DNA from: Arthrobacter gandavensis
GTDB lineage: Bacteria; Actinomycetota; Actinomycetes; Actinomycetales; Micrococcaceae
Reading direction: 5' to 3'
Assembly: GCF_015355785.1 (NCBI RefSeq)
Contig: NZ_JADKYW010000006.1
Coordinates: 578,936-642,935 of the forward strand
DNA length: 64,000 nucleotides
Below the pieces are notes generated by a model that was given only the letters and a program-made list of their open reading frames with translations, searched no databases and was not told where the DNA came from. Within the stretch, counting starts at the first letter, position 1, and the number at the start of each line of letters is the position of its first letter. Shown one piece after another: positions 1 through 7,855 of this stretch. Made by a program: the position numbers and the translations under genes.

Positions 1-102
1 GTACCCGTAGTCATCGTGGCGGCGTTCGCCATGCTTTCTGGGCGCAGCCGGATTGCTGATGAGGGAGCATTCCGCATTGAATCTCGTTGGGCCTTTGACT
101 GA
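1..102 (+). CDS. Possible 3' end of a membrane protein gene (partial)
   Basis: An open frame enters from the left edge in phase 1 and ends at TGA 100-102. It gives a 33-residue tail with a hydrophobic stretch (VPVVIVAAFAML) followed by a charged, soluble end (GRSRIADEGAFRIESRW). This looks like the last transmembrane helix and cytoplasmic tail of a membrane protein whose body lies outside the window. No family can be named, and a chance frame of this length is possible. The rest of 103-348 shows no convincing gene on either strand. Confidence 0.3.
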   Translation, partial: VPVVIVAAFAMLSGRSRIADEGAFRIESRWAFD

Positions 103-348
103 GGGACAGATGCACGTTGACGTTCCGGTGGAGTCCCTTCCATCGGTCATACAACAGGCGCTCAAGGGAGATGAGACGGTTCCGGATCCGCAACATCTCG
201 GCCATCGACAGCCAAGCGGAGTCGGTGACGAAGAGGGAAGGCTGAGTGGGGTCGTGTCCCGCTCAGACCTCACCGGGACACCGGTAGTATCCCGAAAGAT
301 AGTGGAGTCACTCCCCTGTCCGAAACAGCACATAGTGGAAAGGACGAT

Positions 349-924
349 CTAGTCATTCCCGTCTGTGGGCCTGCCACTGATGCGCTGGTACTCACTCGCG
401 GATGCGACGGATGGAAGGAGGAGTAGGAGCAGCAGGTACCCGATTACCGTTGCCGCAAGAAATAGAAGCATCGGGATGCCTTCGCCGAGCGGAGCGAGTA
501 TCCCCGCGATCAAGAAAAGGACAGCACCCGCGATACCGCGAACCCAGACCGCGTTGAACCCACCGCGCGCGGCGATTCCGAGGCACACCCCGCCGAGATA
601 TTTCCCTTCCACGATTCGTGCCCAGAATGGGCCCCGAGGCGGGGCGGCTACCTTTTTCTCCAGTAAGTCGGCCACGACCGCACCGGATTGGTCGAGAATC
701 GCTGTCATCTGAGCAGCGTCAACGACGTCAGTTGGTTCACGGTAGAGCGAAGCAAGCTGATCACCGAGAGAAGCTTCCAAATCCCGGAGAGTTTCGTCCG
801 CATCAGGTTCTATTGCAAGCGCAGTACGCGCATCCGTTAGGTAGTCCAAGAGATCGGCGTGTGCCTCCTCGGTCAAGGTGAAAACGCGGCTATGTCCCGT
901 AAGTCGCATGTGTCGTGTGCTCAT
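349..924 (-). CDS. PspC-domain membrane protein
   Basis: Predicted 191-residue protein. Residues 1-100 are soluble and acidic. Residues ~105-135 (GPFWARIVEGKYLGGVCLGI) resemble the PspC start, with its 'kxigGVcgGiA' pattern, and are followed by two to three hydrophobic helices (~125-180, including a run of leucines). The start is the ATG at 924, which overlaps the stop of the upstream PadR gene (ATGA), so the two are translationally coupled; a longer upstream frame exists but would overlap the regulator. PspC proteins are small envelope-stress proteins, and a PadR-PspC pair is a recurring actinobacterial arrangement. A role in envelope stress sensing is inferred from the family only. Confidence 0.75.
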   Translation of the reverse strand: MSTRHMRLTGHSRVFTLTEEAHADLLDYLTDARTALAIEPDADETLRDLEASLGDQLASLYREPTDVVDAAQMTAILDQSGAVVADLLEKKVAAPPRGPFWARIVEGKYLGGVCLGIAARGGFNAVWVRGIAGAVLFLIAGILAPLGEGIPMLLFLAATVIGYLLLLLLLPSVASASEYQRISGRPTDGND

Positions 925-1250
925 GGACCCTTCCCTATCCTTTGAATTGTTTGAGTCAGCGTCTCCCAGTAGGCCTTGAACTCGGAGAGCTGCTGTTCCC
1001 CTTCGGAGGTAAGGGAAAAGTACTTCCGTGGCGGCCCCGAGGAAGACTCCCGCCACTCATGCATGACTGCGCCCTCACGCCCCAGCTTCGAGAGCAGGGG
1101 GTACAGGGTTCCTTCCTGAACGGGAAAACCGGCCTCCCTTAATGCAGTGAGGATCTCCGCCGGGTATAGCTGCCGTTCCTCGAGGGCAGCAAGCACGAGG
1201 GGTTCGAGCATGCCTCTGCGCAGGGCAGTCATTCTCGAATTGTCAACCAT
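921..1250 (-). CDS. PadR-family transcriptional regulator
   Basis: 109-residue protein with the PadR winged helix. The core reads LEPLVLAALEERQLYPAEIL, then the wing EGTLYPLLSKLGREG, the usual PadR 'GtlYplLkrLe..G' signature, and a C-terminal dimerisation helix (~80-105). It is first gene of a two-gene unit with the PspC-domain protein (4-nt overlap). An imperfect dyad lies immediately upstream of the start (1251-1280), which suggests autoregulation. The ligand or signal is unknown. Confidence 0.88.
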   Translation of the reverse strand: MVDNSRMTALRRGMLEPLVLAALEERQLYPAEILTALREAGFPVQEGTLYPLLSKLGREGAVMHEWRESSSGPPRKYFSLTSEGEQQLSEFKAYWETLTQTIQRIGKGP

Positions 1251-1280
1251 GCAGGTACTCTAACACATACAAGTAGCTGC
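1251..1280 (-). promoter_or_regulatory. Candidate PadR operator (imperfect dyad)
   Basis: Arms GCAGGTACT (1251-1259) and AGTAGCTGC (1272-1280) match in 8 of 9 pairs and are separated by 12 nt. They abut the PadR start codon at 1250. PadR proteins usually repress their own operon from a dyad near the promoter, so position and symmetry fit, but binding is inferred. Confidence 0.35.
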
Positions 1281-1310
1281 TTCCGGATAGGAACCTCATT
1301 CAGAGAGAGT

Positions 1311-1336
1311 CCGGCAAACCGGTCCTTCACCGCGAC
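1311..1336 (+). repeat. 26-bp dispersed repeat, copy 1
   Basis: CCGGCAAACCGGTCC and the following 11 bases recur with 24/26 identity at 4781-4806 and with about 21/26 identity at 2623-2648. All three copies are intergenic, in the same orientation, and confined to the left accessory region. Function unknown. Confidence 0.55.
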
Positions 1337-1366
1337 GTCGGCCGGTGTCGGTGACATGATGAAGCG

Positions 1367-1954
1367 GTGACGTTCCTTTCCTGCAGTGACCAGACGCCCG
1401 CGGATTGGATCGTGACTAGCGACGTCAGTTGGACGCTGGGCCCTCCAGGGTTCGGCACCTACGCACGACTGCGTTTCATCCCAGATCCGGCCTTTGAAGG
1501 CCAGACTGAAAACGAAGTTGCCGGCATGTATAACGTCCCGTCAGATACTGACCAACTCCGGCTCGCGGTCAAGACGTTACTCCAGCACACGAGTCCGAGC
1601 GTCGATGGGTATGTGCTTCTGTGGGACGGATGGGGTGAGGATGCTTTTCCGGAAGCCGTGCTGCATACGCCCCGCGTGGTGCTCCCGAACCGTGAGTACT
1701 ACCTGTGCAGAGTCTCGCTGGCAGGTTTTGTCTCAGGGATCGTCGAAAATGCCTGGCAGGCGGAAACGAATCACTCCACGCCCCTCCCGTCCTTTATATG
1801 GCCCTCGGACCAGTCCTGGTGCATCACCAAAGATGTCGATCCCCATTGGGCCGGCATCGGCGGTGATCAGGATCTAATCGAGCAACTACTGGCCGAACAT
1901 AGTCTCGACGTTGTGCCCCTTGAGACGAACGAGATTCTGCCTTTTTACTCGTAA
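1367..1954 (+). CDS. Hypothetical protein
   Basis: 195-residue soluble protein starting at GTG 1367. The interior is typical of a real protein: WTLGPPGFGTYARLRFIPDP near the N-terminus, a central YVLLWDGWGEDAFPEAV, and a C-terminal LIEQLLAEHSLDVV. The GYARLRFIPDP-type opening with a central WDG is familiar from uncharacterised actinobacterial proteins, but no function can be assigned. It stands alone between the PadR operon and a broken kinase gene. No signal peptide or membrane segment is seen. Confidence 0.65.
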   Translation: MTFLSCSDQTPADWIVTSDVSWTLGPPGFGTYARLRFIPDPAFEGQTENEVAGMYNVPSDTDQLRLAVKTLLQHTSPSVDGYVLLWDGWGEDAFPEAVLHTPRVVLPNREYYLCRVSLAGFVSGIVENAWQAETNHSTPLPSFIWPSDQSWCITKDVDPHWAGIGGDQDLIEQLLAEHSLDVVPLETNEILPFYS

Positions 1955-2071
1955 CGGAAAGAACCGATCCGCCGGTGAGCGGGTAGTCCCTGAGGGCTAA
2001 GCGGAGCGGGCACAGAGTGTCCCGCTCAGGGATCCCTTACCGGACGCTCCGCAGGGGCAGAGCTGGCGTTA

Positions 2072-2579
2072 TTAGTCCCAGCCTGCAGCTCGCCGAACAG
2101 TCGCCGCCAGCTCGCTTGCTGGAATGTCGGAGGAATCCAACACGAGGTCGTCCATGTCTGCGGCTTTCAGAATTTATGACAGTTCCTCGACTCGATCCCG
2201 ATGCCAGAGCAATCCTTCAGGATCGTTGCGGTGGCGGAAGAGCAGACGTGAATCCAGTACGTCTGAACGAGCAACGAGGCGGCACACAAACATTCCCTCA
2301 GAACCAAGTGCGTCAACGTAGCGAGCTATTTCAGCTTCTGCTTCAATGACCCCCGCGATGATGAACCGCTTTGCGCCTGCAGCCCGATAATTGTCGGTAA
2401 GGCTTTGAAGATTGAGCAGCTCGAGTTCGTGGTTGAACCGGTGAATTTGGCGCGGGGCTTAACCTTCGAATTGCGTCCAGATCGATGACTACATGACATC
2501 CCCGTTCGGCCGCACCTATCGCTTCCGCGAGAGTTGATTTCCCGACGCCGACGGTTCCATTCACGAAGATCGAGTCCAT
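2072..2579 (-). pseudogene. P-loop nucleotide kinase-like gene, frameshifted and with internal stop
   Basis: From ATG 2579 the frame reads MDSIFVNGTVGVGKSTLAEA, a clear Walker A (GTVGVGKST), followed by VVIDLDAIRRL. Near 2440-2460 the reading frame shifts, and the continuation is intact in another phase: FNHELELLNLQSLTDNYRAA, then FIIAGVIEAEAEIARYVDAL, then CRLVARSDVLDSRLLFRHR. That frame is interrupted by TAA at 2174-2176 and resumes as ILKAADMDDLVLDSSDIPAS up to TAA 2072-2074. The reassembled ~165-residue product looks like a small AAA/shikimate-kinase-like P-loop enzyme. Two independent lesions argue for a decayed gene rather than one sequencing error. Confidence 0.8.
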
Positions 2580-2622
2580 GCCCTGATCTTCTCAAGAACG
2601 CAGCAGTTGTACCTGATAGGCG

Positions 2623-2648
2623 CCCGCAAGCCGGTCTCTCAGCGCGAC
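2623..2648 (+). repeat. 26-bp dispersed repeat, copy 3 (diverged)
   Basis: CCCGCAAGCCGGTCTCTCAG plus GCGAC matches the copy at 4781-4806 at about 21 of 26 positions and has the same orientation. It is intergenic, between the broken kinase gene and the MFS gene. Confidence 0.4.
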
Positions 2649-2708
2649 ACGCTGCGGAGCACGCCGAGAGATGTGGCGCCCAGAGCGGTCCGGACTTGAC
2701 CCCGCCGC

Positions 2709-2740
2709 AACGTCATAGTTCTGACTGGTTGTATGACGTT
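2709..2740 (+). promoter_or_regulatory. Perfect 9-bp dyad over the MFS start (candidate MerR operator)
   Basis: AACGTCATA (2709-2717) and TATGACGTT (2732-2740) are exact inverse complements with a 14-nt spacer. The right arm includes the ATG at 2733. A -35-like TTGACC sits at 2696-2701. The MerR-type regulator encoded at the end of this operon is the obvious candidate binder. The overlap with the start codon suggests a very short or absent leader. Confidence 0.5.
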
Positions 2741-3980
2741 CATACCACTCTCGTACCTCACCTCCTACTTCTTGTCTCTTCTGGGCAATTCGATCGCCGG
2801 CATCGCTCTCCCTCTTGTCGTCCTACAGGTCACCGGGAGCGTACTCGGCATGGGTGTGGTGGCGGCAGCTACCGCAGTCCCTGCTGTCCTTGCTGGCCTC
2901 GTCATGGGGGTAGTGATCGACCGGATAAATCGGCGGACGTCATCCGTCGTCACTGACCTCGTCTCTGGCCTGTCGATCGCGGCTTTGCCTCTTATCGACG
3001 TGGTATTTGGGCTGAGCATCGGCTGGTTCGTGTTGTTCGGCATCCTGGGTTCGCTCGGGGATGTGCCCGGCATGACCGCGCGGGACGCCCTCCTTCCCGC
3101 CATCGTGCGACATGGTTCGCTCAGCGCCGAGCGCTTGTTGGGGATCCGCGAGACGCTCGGCGCAGTCGCGATGCTTGTGGGCCCCGCTGCCGCCGGCACT
3201 CTCATGGCGCTGTTCGGCGGAGCAGCGGTGCTCTGGATCACCGGCGCGACATCCCTACTTGCCGCGCTCGTAACCCTGCTCATTCCGCATCGAGTCGGCG
3301 CCATCACTGCCAGAGGCACTCGATCGAGCAATGCCTGGAGCGAGATGCGCAACGGGTGGCGAGTGCTGTTCCGCACGCCCTTCCTGGTGGCGACGACCCT
3401 GCTCAGCGTCGCCTCGGTCGCCGTGCTGGTGGCCCTGCAGGGGTTAATCCTGCCTGTGTACTTCTCGCTACTGGACCAGCCAGGTCTCCTCGGCTTCGTC
3501 CTGACCGCTTTGTCGGCTGGGCTGCTGGTTGGCGGCGCGGTATACGCCGCTGCCGGCTCTCGCGGTCGGCGCCGGTTCTGGTTCGTGTCCGGACTCGTGG
3601 GCACCATGCTCGGGGTCGGCATCCTCGCCACGCTCTCGACGATCTGGATCGTCTTCAGCGGTGCATTCGTCATCGGTCTGTCGAGCGGACTGTTCAGCAG
3701 CCTGATTGGCGTACTCATGATCGAGCGCATTCCCGAGCAGATGCGAGGACGAGTCATGGGAACCCAGAACTCGATCATGACTGCAGCACCACCCCTCGCC
3801 CTCGTCGCGGCGGCGGTGCTGACCGAATATACGACGCTCAACGTCGCCGCCATCGCGATTGCCGGCATCTGGCTGGTCGCCCTGGTCGGCGGACTGTTCG
3901 CACGGTCGTTGCGTAATCTGGAGCCACGAGCAGAACTAACAGAACGCGAGGATTTGGTGGTGGCACGCGATGCGCAGTAG
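2733..3980 (+). CDS. MFS transporter (drug/siderophore-exporter type)
   Basis: 415-residue integral membrane protein with about 12 hydrophobic helices spread over residues 5-400. The loop after helix 2 reads GVVIDRINRRTSSV, the MFS motif A region (G..DR..RR), and the MTARDALLPAIV segment matches the MFS_3/EntS-like group. It overlaps the following MerR-type gene by 11 nt, forming an exporter-regulator operon. The start at 2733 lies inside a perfect dyad. Efflux of a small toxic compound sensed by the regulator is the likely role; the substrate cannot be read from sequence. Confidence 0.9.
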   Translation: MTFIPLSYLTSYFLSLLGNSIAGIALPLVVLQVTGSVLGMGVVAAATAVPAVLAGLVMGVVIDRINRRTSSVVTDLVSGLSIAALPLIDVVFGLSIGWFVLFGILGSLGDVPGMTARDALLPAIVRHGSLSAERLLGIRETLGAVAMLVGPAAAGTLMALFGGAAVLWITGATSLLAALVTLLIPHRVGAITARGTRSSNAWSEMRNGWRVLFRTPFLVATTLLSVASVAVLVALQGLILPVYFSLLDQPGLLGFVLTALSAGLLVGGAVYAAAGSRGRRRFWFVSGLVGTMLGVGILATLSTIWIVFSGAFVIGLSSGLFSSLIGVLMIERIPEQMRGRVMGTQNSIMTAAPPLALVAAAVLTEYTTLNVAAIAIAGIWLVALVGGLFARSLRNLEPRAELTEREDLVVARDAQ

Positions 3981-4728
3981 CGAACTCGCCCAGCTCTCCG
4001 GGCTCACCGTCCGCGCTTTGCGGCACTACCACCAGGTCGGGGTCCTCGACGAGCCCCGACGCTCGAGCAACGACTATCGAGAATATGACGTCCATGACCT
4101 GGTGCGCGTCCTGCGCATCAAGCGTCTCGCCGCCTTGGGCATCCCGCTCGAGCGGATGCCGGCCCTGCTCGACGACAAAGAGAAAGATGCCGGGAAGCTT
4201 CTCGACGAGCTCGAGGCCGAATTGACCCAGCAGATTGATCGGCTCATCGCTCAGCGCAACCTCGTCGTAAGCGTCCGCGCGCACCGAGCAACGCCTGACC
4301 TGCCACCCGAACTCGCTCCGTTCGTCAAATTATTCGCTAACGCCCAGTTGCCGACGGATGTCTCGAGAGCCGATCGTGATCAGGCCGTGCTCCTCGCCCA
4401 TCTCGCGGGAGACGACGGGATGCCCCACATCGTGCGGATCTACGAGCGGCTCAGCGCGCCCGACCTCATTCCCGTGGTGTCATCGCTCGTCGAACGCTTC
4501 GCGCATCTCGACCCGGGGACGTCGGAAGAAGACGCGGATGACCTCATCGACACCTTCGTGGGTACCATGCAGCCCATTCTCGCCAGCGTCGCAGAATGGG
4601 AGCGTCCGAACACCTTGCATCGGACTGCCCACCTGCTAGACGAACAGACCGCCGGCCTGTTCAACGCGCGGCAGCGTGCGGTGCTAGGGGCTATAGAGCA
4701 GAGACTCGATTCGGGAGATGCGCCGTAG
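3970..4728 (+). CDS. MerR-family transcriptional regulator
   Basis: 252-residue protein. The N-terminal MerR helix-turn-helix reads MRSSELAQLSGLTVRALRHY followed by HQVGVLDEPRRSSNDYREY, and a coiled dimerisation helix (~75-105) follows. The C-terminal ~140 residues form a helical effector domain related to the TipAS-like type. It starts inside the end of the MFS gene (11-nt overlap), so the two are co-expressed and the protein probably controls the exporter through the dyad at 2709-2740. The ligand is unknown. Confidence 0.88.
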   Translation: MRSSELAQLSGLTVRALRHYHQVGVLDEPRRSSNDYREYDVHDLVRVLRIKRLAALGIPLERMPALLDDKEKDAGKLLDELEAELTQQIDRLIAQRNLVVSVRAHRATPDLPPELAPFVKLFANAQLPTDVSRADRDQAVLLAHLAGDDGMPHIVRIYERLSAPDLIPVVSSLVERFAHLDPGTSEEDADDLIDTFVGTMQPILASVAEWERPNTLHRTAHLLDEQTAGLFNARQRAVLGAIEQRLDSGDAP

Positions 4729-4780
4729 CGAGGCGCACCGGCCGCAGCCAAAGCGGATTCGCGTCCCCGCTGAATCCGCG

Positions 4781-4806
4781 CCGGCAAGCCGGTCCTCCAC
4801 CGCGAC
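4781..4806 (+). repeat. 26-bp dispersed repeat, copy 2
   Basis: CCGGCAAGCCGGTCCTCCAC plus CGCGAC matches 1311-1336 at 24/26 positions. The first ten bases are themselves near-palindromic (CCGGCAAGCCGG). It is intergenic. Confidence 0.55.
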
Positions 4807-4982
4807 ATTGATGAGCGAGAGCTCATACATGTGCGCCAATAACCCGAGGAAGATTGAATCCGTGTTCCCCCGGGCTCATTGCTGTGCCGTTTACGGATCC
4901 CTGAATGCTCACCGCGTTGATCGGTCTGGATCCCGAAGATCATTTCCCCGCTCTCGCCATAGTCTTCACGCTGGCCCTGAAC

Positions 4983-5162
4983 AATCGAGGCAGGACAAAT
5001 CACGAGGGTGACACCTGTGACGACCTGAACTGTATGGCCAACCCACAACCATGGGCGGGCGTTGTCACTTTGTGCACTCACTAAGCCAGCCACTGAGGAC
5101 AGGACCAGCGCACAGGCACCGGTCTGGTACGCCTTCTTGCGTTTCAGTCTTCCAGCCGTCAT
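4983..5162 (-). pseudogene. Remnant of a small two-helix membrane protein
   Basis: From ATG 5162, with AAGGGTG just upstream as a possible ribosome site, the frame gives about 60 credible residues: basic start MTAGRLKRKK, helix TGACALVLSSVAGLVSA, a short polar loop, and helix WLWVGHTVQVVTGVTLVI. Beyond that the composition stops looking like protein and the frame continues antisense through the MerR gene, so a frameshift or lost stop is likely. Small two-helix membrane proteins of this shape are common in Arthrobacter relatives. It could still be functional; confidence is low. Confidence 0.3.
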
Positions 5163-5383
5163 GACACCCTTAATGTGTGAAAGCCCGATTCGGGGACCGC
5201 AGCTCGGAATAGGCCCCACAAGGCTTACCGTCCCACCGTCGCGACGGATCAGCCGACCATCAACCGCGGCACCATCATGCATGGACCGATCCACCACCGT
5301 CGGTATCCTGCTCGGAGTGCCTAGCAGTACCGCATACGGGATCGATGCGTGACATCCCCGCGGGCTGTGCCTACTGTCAGTGG

Positions 5384-5863
5384 ATGAGAAGGATGCTTCG
5401 CAGTGTGCCCGCTACTGTCGCGCTCCTAGCTGTGGTCGGGTGTGTGGGTCACTTCCCCGCCGATCCTGATCAGACCCTGACGGATGTGACCGGTGGGACG
5501 CTGCGGGTTGGCGCGTCCGTGAACCCTCCATATGTCGAGGATCAGGGACGGCACCTGTCCGGTAGCGAAGTCGAACTCGTCGAGCATTACGCGCAAACCC
5601 TCGACGCGAACATCGAATGGACGCAGGGCGGTGAGGAAGACCTAATGGGCCGGCTGGAGCACGGCGAACTCGATCTAGTGATCGGCGGTCTGACCGACAA
5701 GACCCCCTGGACGAAGAAAGCCGGGCTGACCCGCCCCTACACCGAATCGACTGACGCATTTGGCTCCCGGCACAAGCACGTCCTCGCTGTTCCGCTAGGC
5801 GAAAATGCGTTTCTTCTCGACCTCGATACGTACCTGCAGGAGCGCAGGCAGGCACGCCAGTGA
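5384..5863 (+). CDS. Short solute-binding-domain lipoprotein
   Basis: 159 residues from ATG 5384. It has a lipoprotein signal (MRRMLRSVPATVALLAVVGC with lipobox VVGC), then a family-3 solute-binding fold, lobe 1: GGTLRVGASVNPPYVEDQG, SGSEVELVEHYAQTL, GELDLVIGGLTD. The second lobe of a normal binding protein is absent; the tail HVLAVPLGENAFLLDLDTYL is the usual end of this short subtype. Its stop overlaps the start of the cation-efflux gene (GTGA), so it works with an efflux protein, not an ABC importer. A role as an extracellular metal or ligand sensor for the transporter is inference. Confidence 0.75.
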   Translation: MRRMLRSVPATVALLAVVGCVGHFPADPDQTLTDVTGGTLRVGASVNPPYVEDQGRHLSGSEVELVEHYAQTLDANIEWTQGGEEDLMGRLEHGELDLVIGGLTDKTPWTKKAGLTRPYTESTDAFGSRHKHVLAVPLGENAFLLDLDTYLQERRQARQ

Positions 5864-6831
5864 CGTCGACGGCCCCCGCTCGGCAGGAGCAGATGCCCGC
5901 AGACGTCGCCCGGATATTGCGCCGGGCGATCCGGCTCGAGTGGGCCACGATGGGAGTCCTGGCCCTTAGCGTCACCATCATCTTCCTGGTACTCGGCAAC
6001 TCACAGGCCATGAAAACAGCTTGGATCGAGGATATGCTCTCCTTCATCCCGCCGATCACGTTTCTCGTCGGCATCCGGGTTGCCGGGAAACCCGCGACAC
6101 GAGAACGCCCCTTCGGGCATCATCGGGCCATTGGTATCTCCCATCTCGTGGCGGCAACCGCCCTGGCAGGGATGGGCTGCTACCTCATCATCGACTCGGG
6201 CCTCAAACTCGTCACAGCCGAACATCCCACTATCGGCGGGATCACCCTTTTCGGGCACACTCTCTGGCTGGGCTGGCTCATGATCGCAGCGATGATCCTC
6301 ACCTCCATCCCGCCGGTGATCCTGGGCCGCATGAAACTTAAACTCGCCGCACCCCTGCATAACAAGGTCCTGTTCGCCGACGCCGACATGAACAAAGCAG
6401 ACTGGATGACTGGTGCCGCCGTCATCATCGGCGTGACCGGCATAGGACTCGGCCTGTGGTGGGCCGACGCGGCGGCCGCGCTCGTCGTCGCGCTCTCCAT
6501 CCTCCGGGACGGCCTCGTGAACGTGCGCTCCGCCGTCCGAGGACTGCTCGACGCACGGGCCACCACCTACAACGACACCGAACCGCATCCCCTCCTGAAG
6601 GCCACCCAGGACTACCTGGATTCCCTTGACTGGATCAAAGACGCCGGCGTCAGGATGCGCGATGAAGGACAGGTCTTCCACGTCGAAGCCTTCATCGTCC
6701 CCAGGGCGCCGAACCGGATTCGCCTCCACAACCTTGCACAAGCCCGCACCGGCATCAAAAACCTGGACTGGAAGATCAGAGACGTCACCATCGTTCCCGT
6801 CCACCAGATCCCAGACGTCACCCGCGCCTGA
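5860..6831 (+). CDS. Cation diffusion facilitator (CDF) transporter
   Basis: 323 residues starting at GTG 5860, overlapping the upstream lipoprotein stop by 4 nt. The CDF plan is present: TM1 (~31-50), TM2 with the metal-site acidic pair (AWIEDMLSFIPP), basic loop, TM3-TM4, then the second site HNKVLFADADMNKADW (HxxxD) in TM5 and TM6. A cytoplasmic C-terminal domain begins ~235. It should export a divalent metal against protons; the metal (Zn, Mn, Fe or Co) cannot be decided from sequence. Co-transcription with a one-lobe binding lipoprotein is the unusual feature. Confidence 0.9.
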   Translation: MTSTAPARQEQMPADVARILRRAIRLEWATMGVLALSVTIIFLVLGNSQAMKTAWIEDMLSFIPPITFLVGIRVAGKPATRERPFGHHRAIGISHLVAATALAGMGCYLIIDSGLKLVTAEHPTIGGITLFGHTLWLGWLMIAAMILTSIPPVILGRMKLKLAAPLHNKVLFADADMNKADWMTGAAVIIGVTGIGLGLWWADAAAALVVALSILRDGLVNVRSAVRGLLDARATTYNDTEPHPLLKATQDYLDSLDWIKDAGVRMRDEGQVFHVEAFIVPRAPNRIRLHNLAQARTGIKNLDWKIRDVTIVPVHQIPDVTRA

Positions 6832-7189
6832 GCACGGGAACGCCCTGCACGTCCGCAGACCGTATGGCCCATTCCATCGGTGCAACCCAGCGCAGTGGCA
6901 GAAGGACCCACATCGCTGCGGCCAAACCCGATCTCGGCCCCCGTAGGCCTTTCCTTCAACCTGACGTACGCCAGGCATGCGAGTACTTGAGGCGTACCAT
7001 TAGGCGATCCCTCTGTGGGACCTGCGGGGGCCGAAATGATTCTTGGGGTAGGTTTCATTGTTCAGGGCGCGTGCCCGTGCATGGAGGGGGACCATTGCAG
7101 ACATCGAACGAAGGCCCTGCAAAGGGACGATCTGAAGCATCCAGCGGATCCAGTCTTCATTCGGCGGAGCGACCGGGCGCAACCCACCG
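6832..7189 (+). other. Intergenic stretch, nothing recognised
   Basis: About 360 nt between the CDF gene and the PH-domain gene. Open frames exist on both strands but have arginine-, proline- and serine-rich shadow-like composition. No hairpin with a T-run, RNA gene or insertion-sequence end is visible. Confidence 0.5.
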
Positions 7190-7753
7190 GTGGCATCGGC
7201 CCGACCAGTAGCCGCCGGCGTGTGGATATGCGCCGCCGGCTCACTGATTTGGTTGCTGATTGCCGGGGAACTGGATGCTGCACTGGGCGCTGCACCCTGG
7301 CTGGCTCTGCTGTCGTGGTTTGTTTACGCATCACAGTGGCGGCCATGCCTGCGCGTCAACGGCACAGGGTTCGAGGTGATCAATGGTTTGCGCGACCACC
7401 AGATACCCTTTGGCGCTGTGAACGACGTCGAGGTCCGGTACGCCACAGCGATATGGGCAGGGGACAAAAAGTACGTGAGCTGGGTTGCCCCAACACCGCC
7501 GTCCGCATTCGGGTCCGAATTTCACCATGGAGCAAACCTGGGGAGCAGTTTCACCGCACTCCCGGTCAACGAACGCATCAGCAACAATCCGGAGACGAAG
7601 GGCGGACGTGACGCCATCGCCGCCGCGTGGCAGCGAGCCCGATCCGCTGGGTTCACCCCCACACACGGGGCCGTCGCCTCCAGATGGAACACGCACGTTG
7701 TCGTCGTCGGGTTGCTCGCAGCTGGCGCAGTAGTTGCCGCAGCTTTGATGTGA
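7190..7753 (+). CDS. PH-domain (bPH_6-type) membrane protein
   Basis: 187 residues from GTG 7190. Two N-terminal helices (~8-28 and 31-47) are followed by a bacterial PH-like core, CLRVNGTGFEVINGLRDHQI with PFGAVNDVEVRY, typical of the bPH_6 'low molecular weight antigen' family. A long polar segment and a C-terminal helix (~168-186, VVVVGLLAAGAVVAAAL) follow. The family has no assigned biochemical activity. It stands alone between the CDF gene and the truncated ridA. The start is the first in-frame initiator before the hydrophobic segment. Confidence 0.75.
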   Translation: MASARPVAAGVWICAAGSLIWLLIAGELDAALGAAPWLALLSWFVYASQWRPCLRVNGTGFEVINGLRDHQIPFGAVNDVEVRYATAIWAGDKKYVSWVAPTPPSAFGSEFHHGANLGSSFTALPVNERISNNPETKGGRDAIAAAWQRARSAGFTPTHGAVASRWNTHVVVVGLLAAGAVVAAALM

Positions 7754-7855
7754 ATGCAGGTCCGGACACCACTAGAGGTTTCGTCAGGCGATCCCTGGTG
7801 CGGATCCAGCGCTGTTACTGTGCCTCAGTCTGGCTCATTCATAGAAAGGCCATCC

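Larger units (their letters stand above)
4729..5383. other. Gene-poor stretch with repeat copy 2 and a membrane-protein remnant
   Basis: Between the MerR-type gene and the solute-binding lipoprotein there is no confident gene. It holds a 26-bp repeat copy (4781-4806) and, on the minus strand, a short two-helix membrane protein frame (start 5162). Longer minus-strand frames here run into the MerR gene and look like shadows. Confidence 0.5.

Noticed and set aside
4440-5297. 285-codon minus-strand frame
   Set aside because: Only a ~60-residue section (start 5162) looks like protein; the rest is antisense to the MerR-type gene. Reported only as a remnant.
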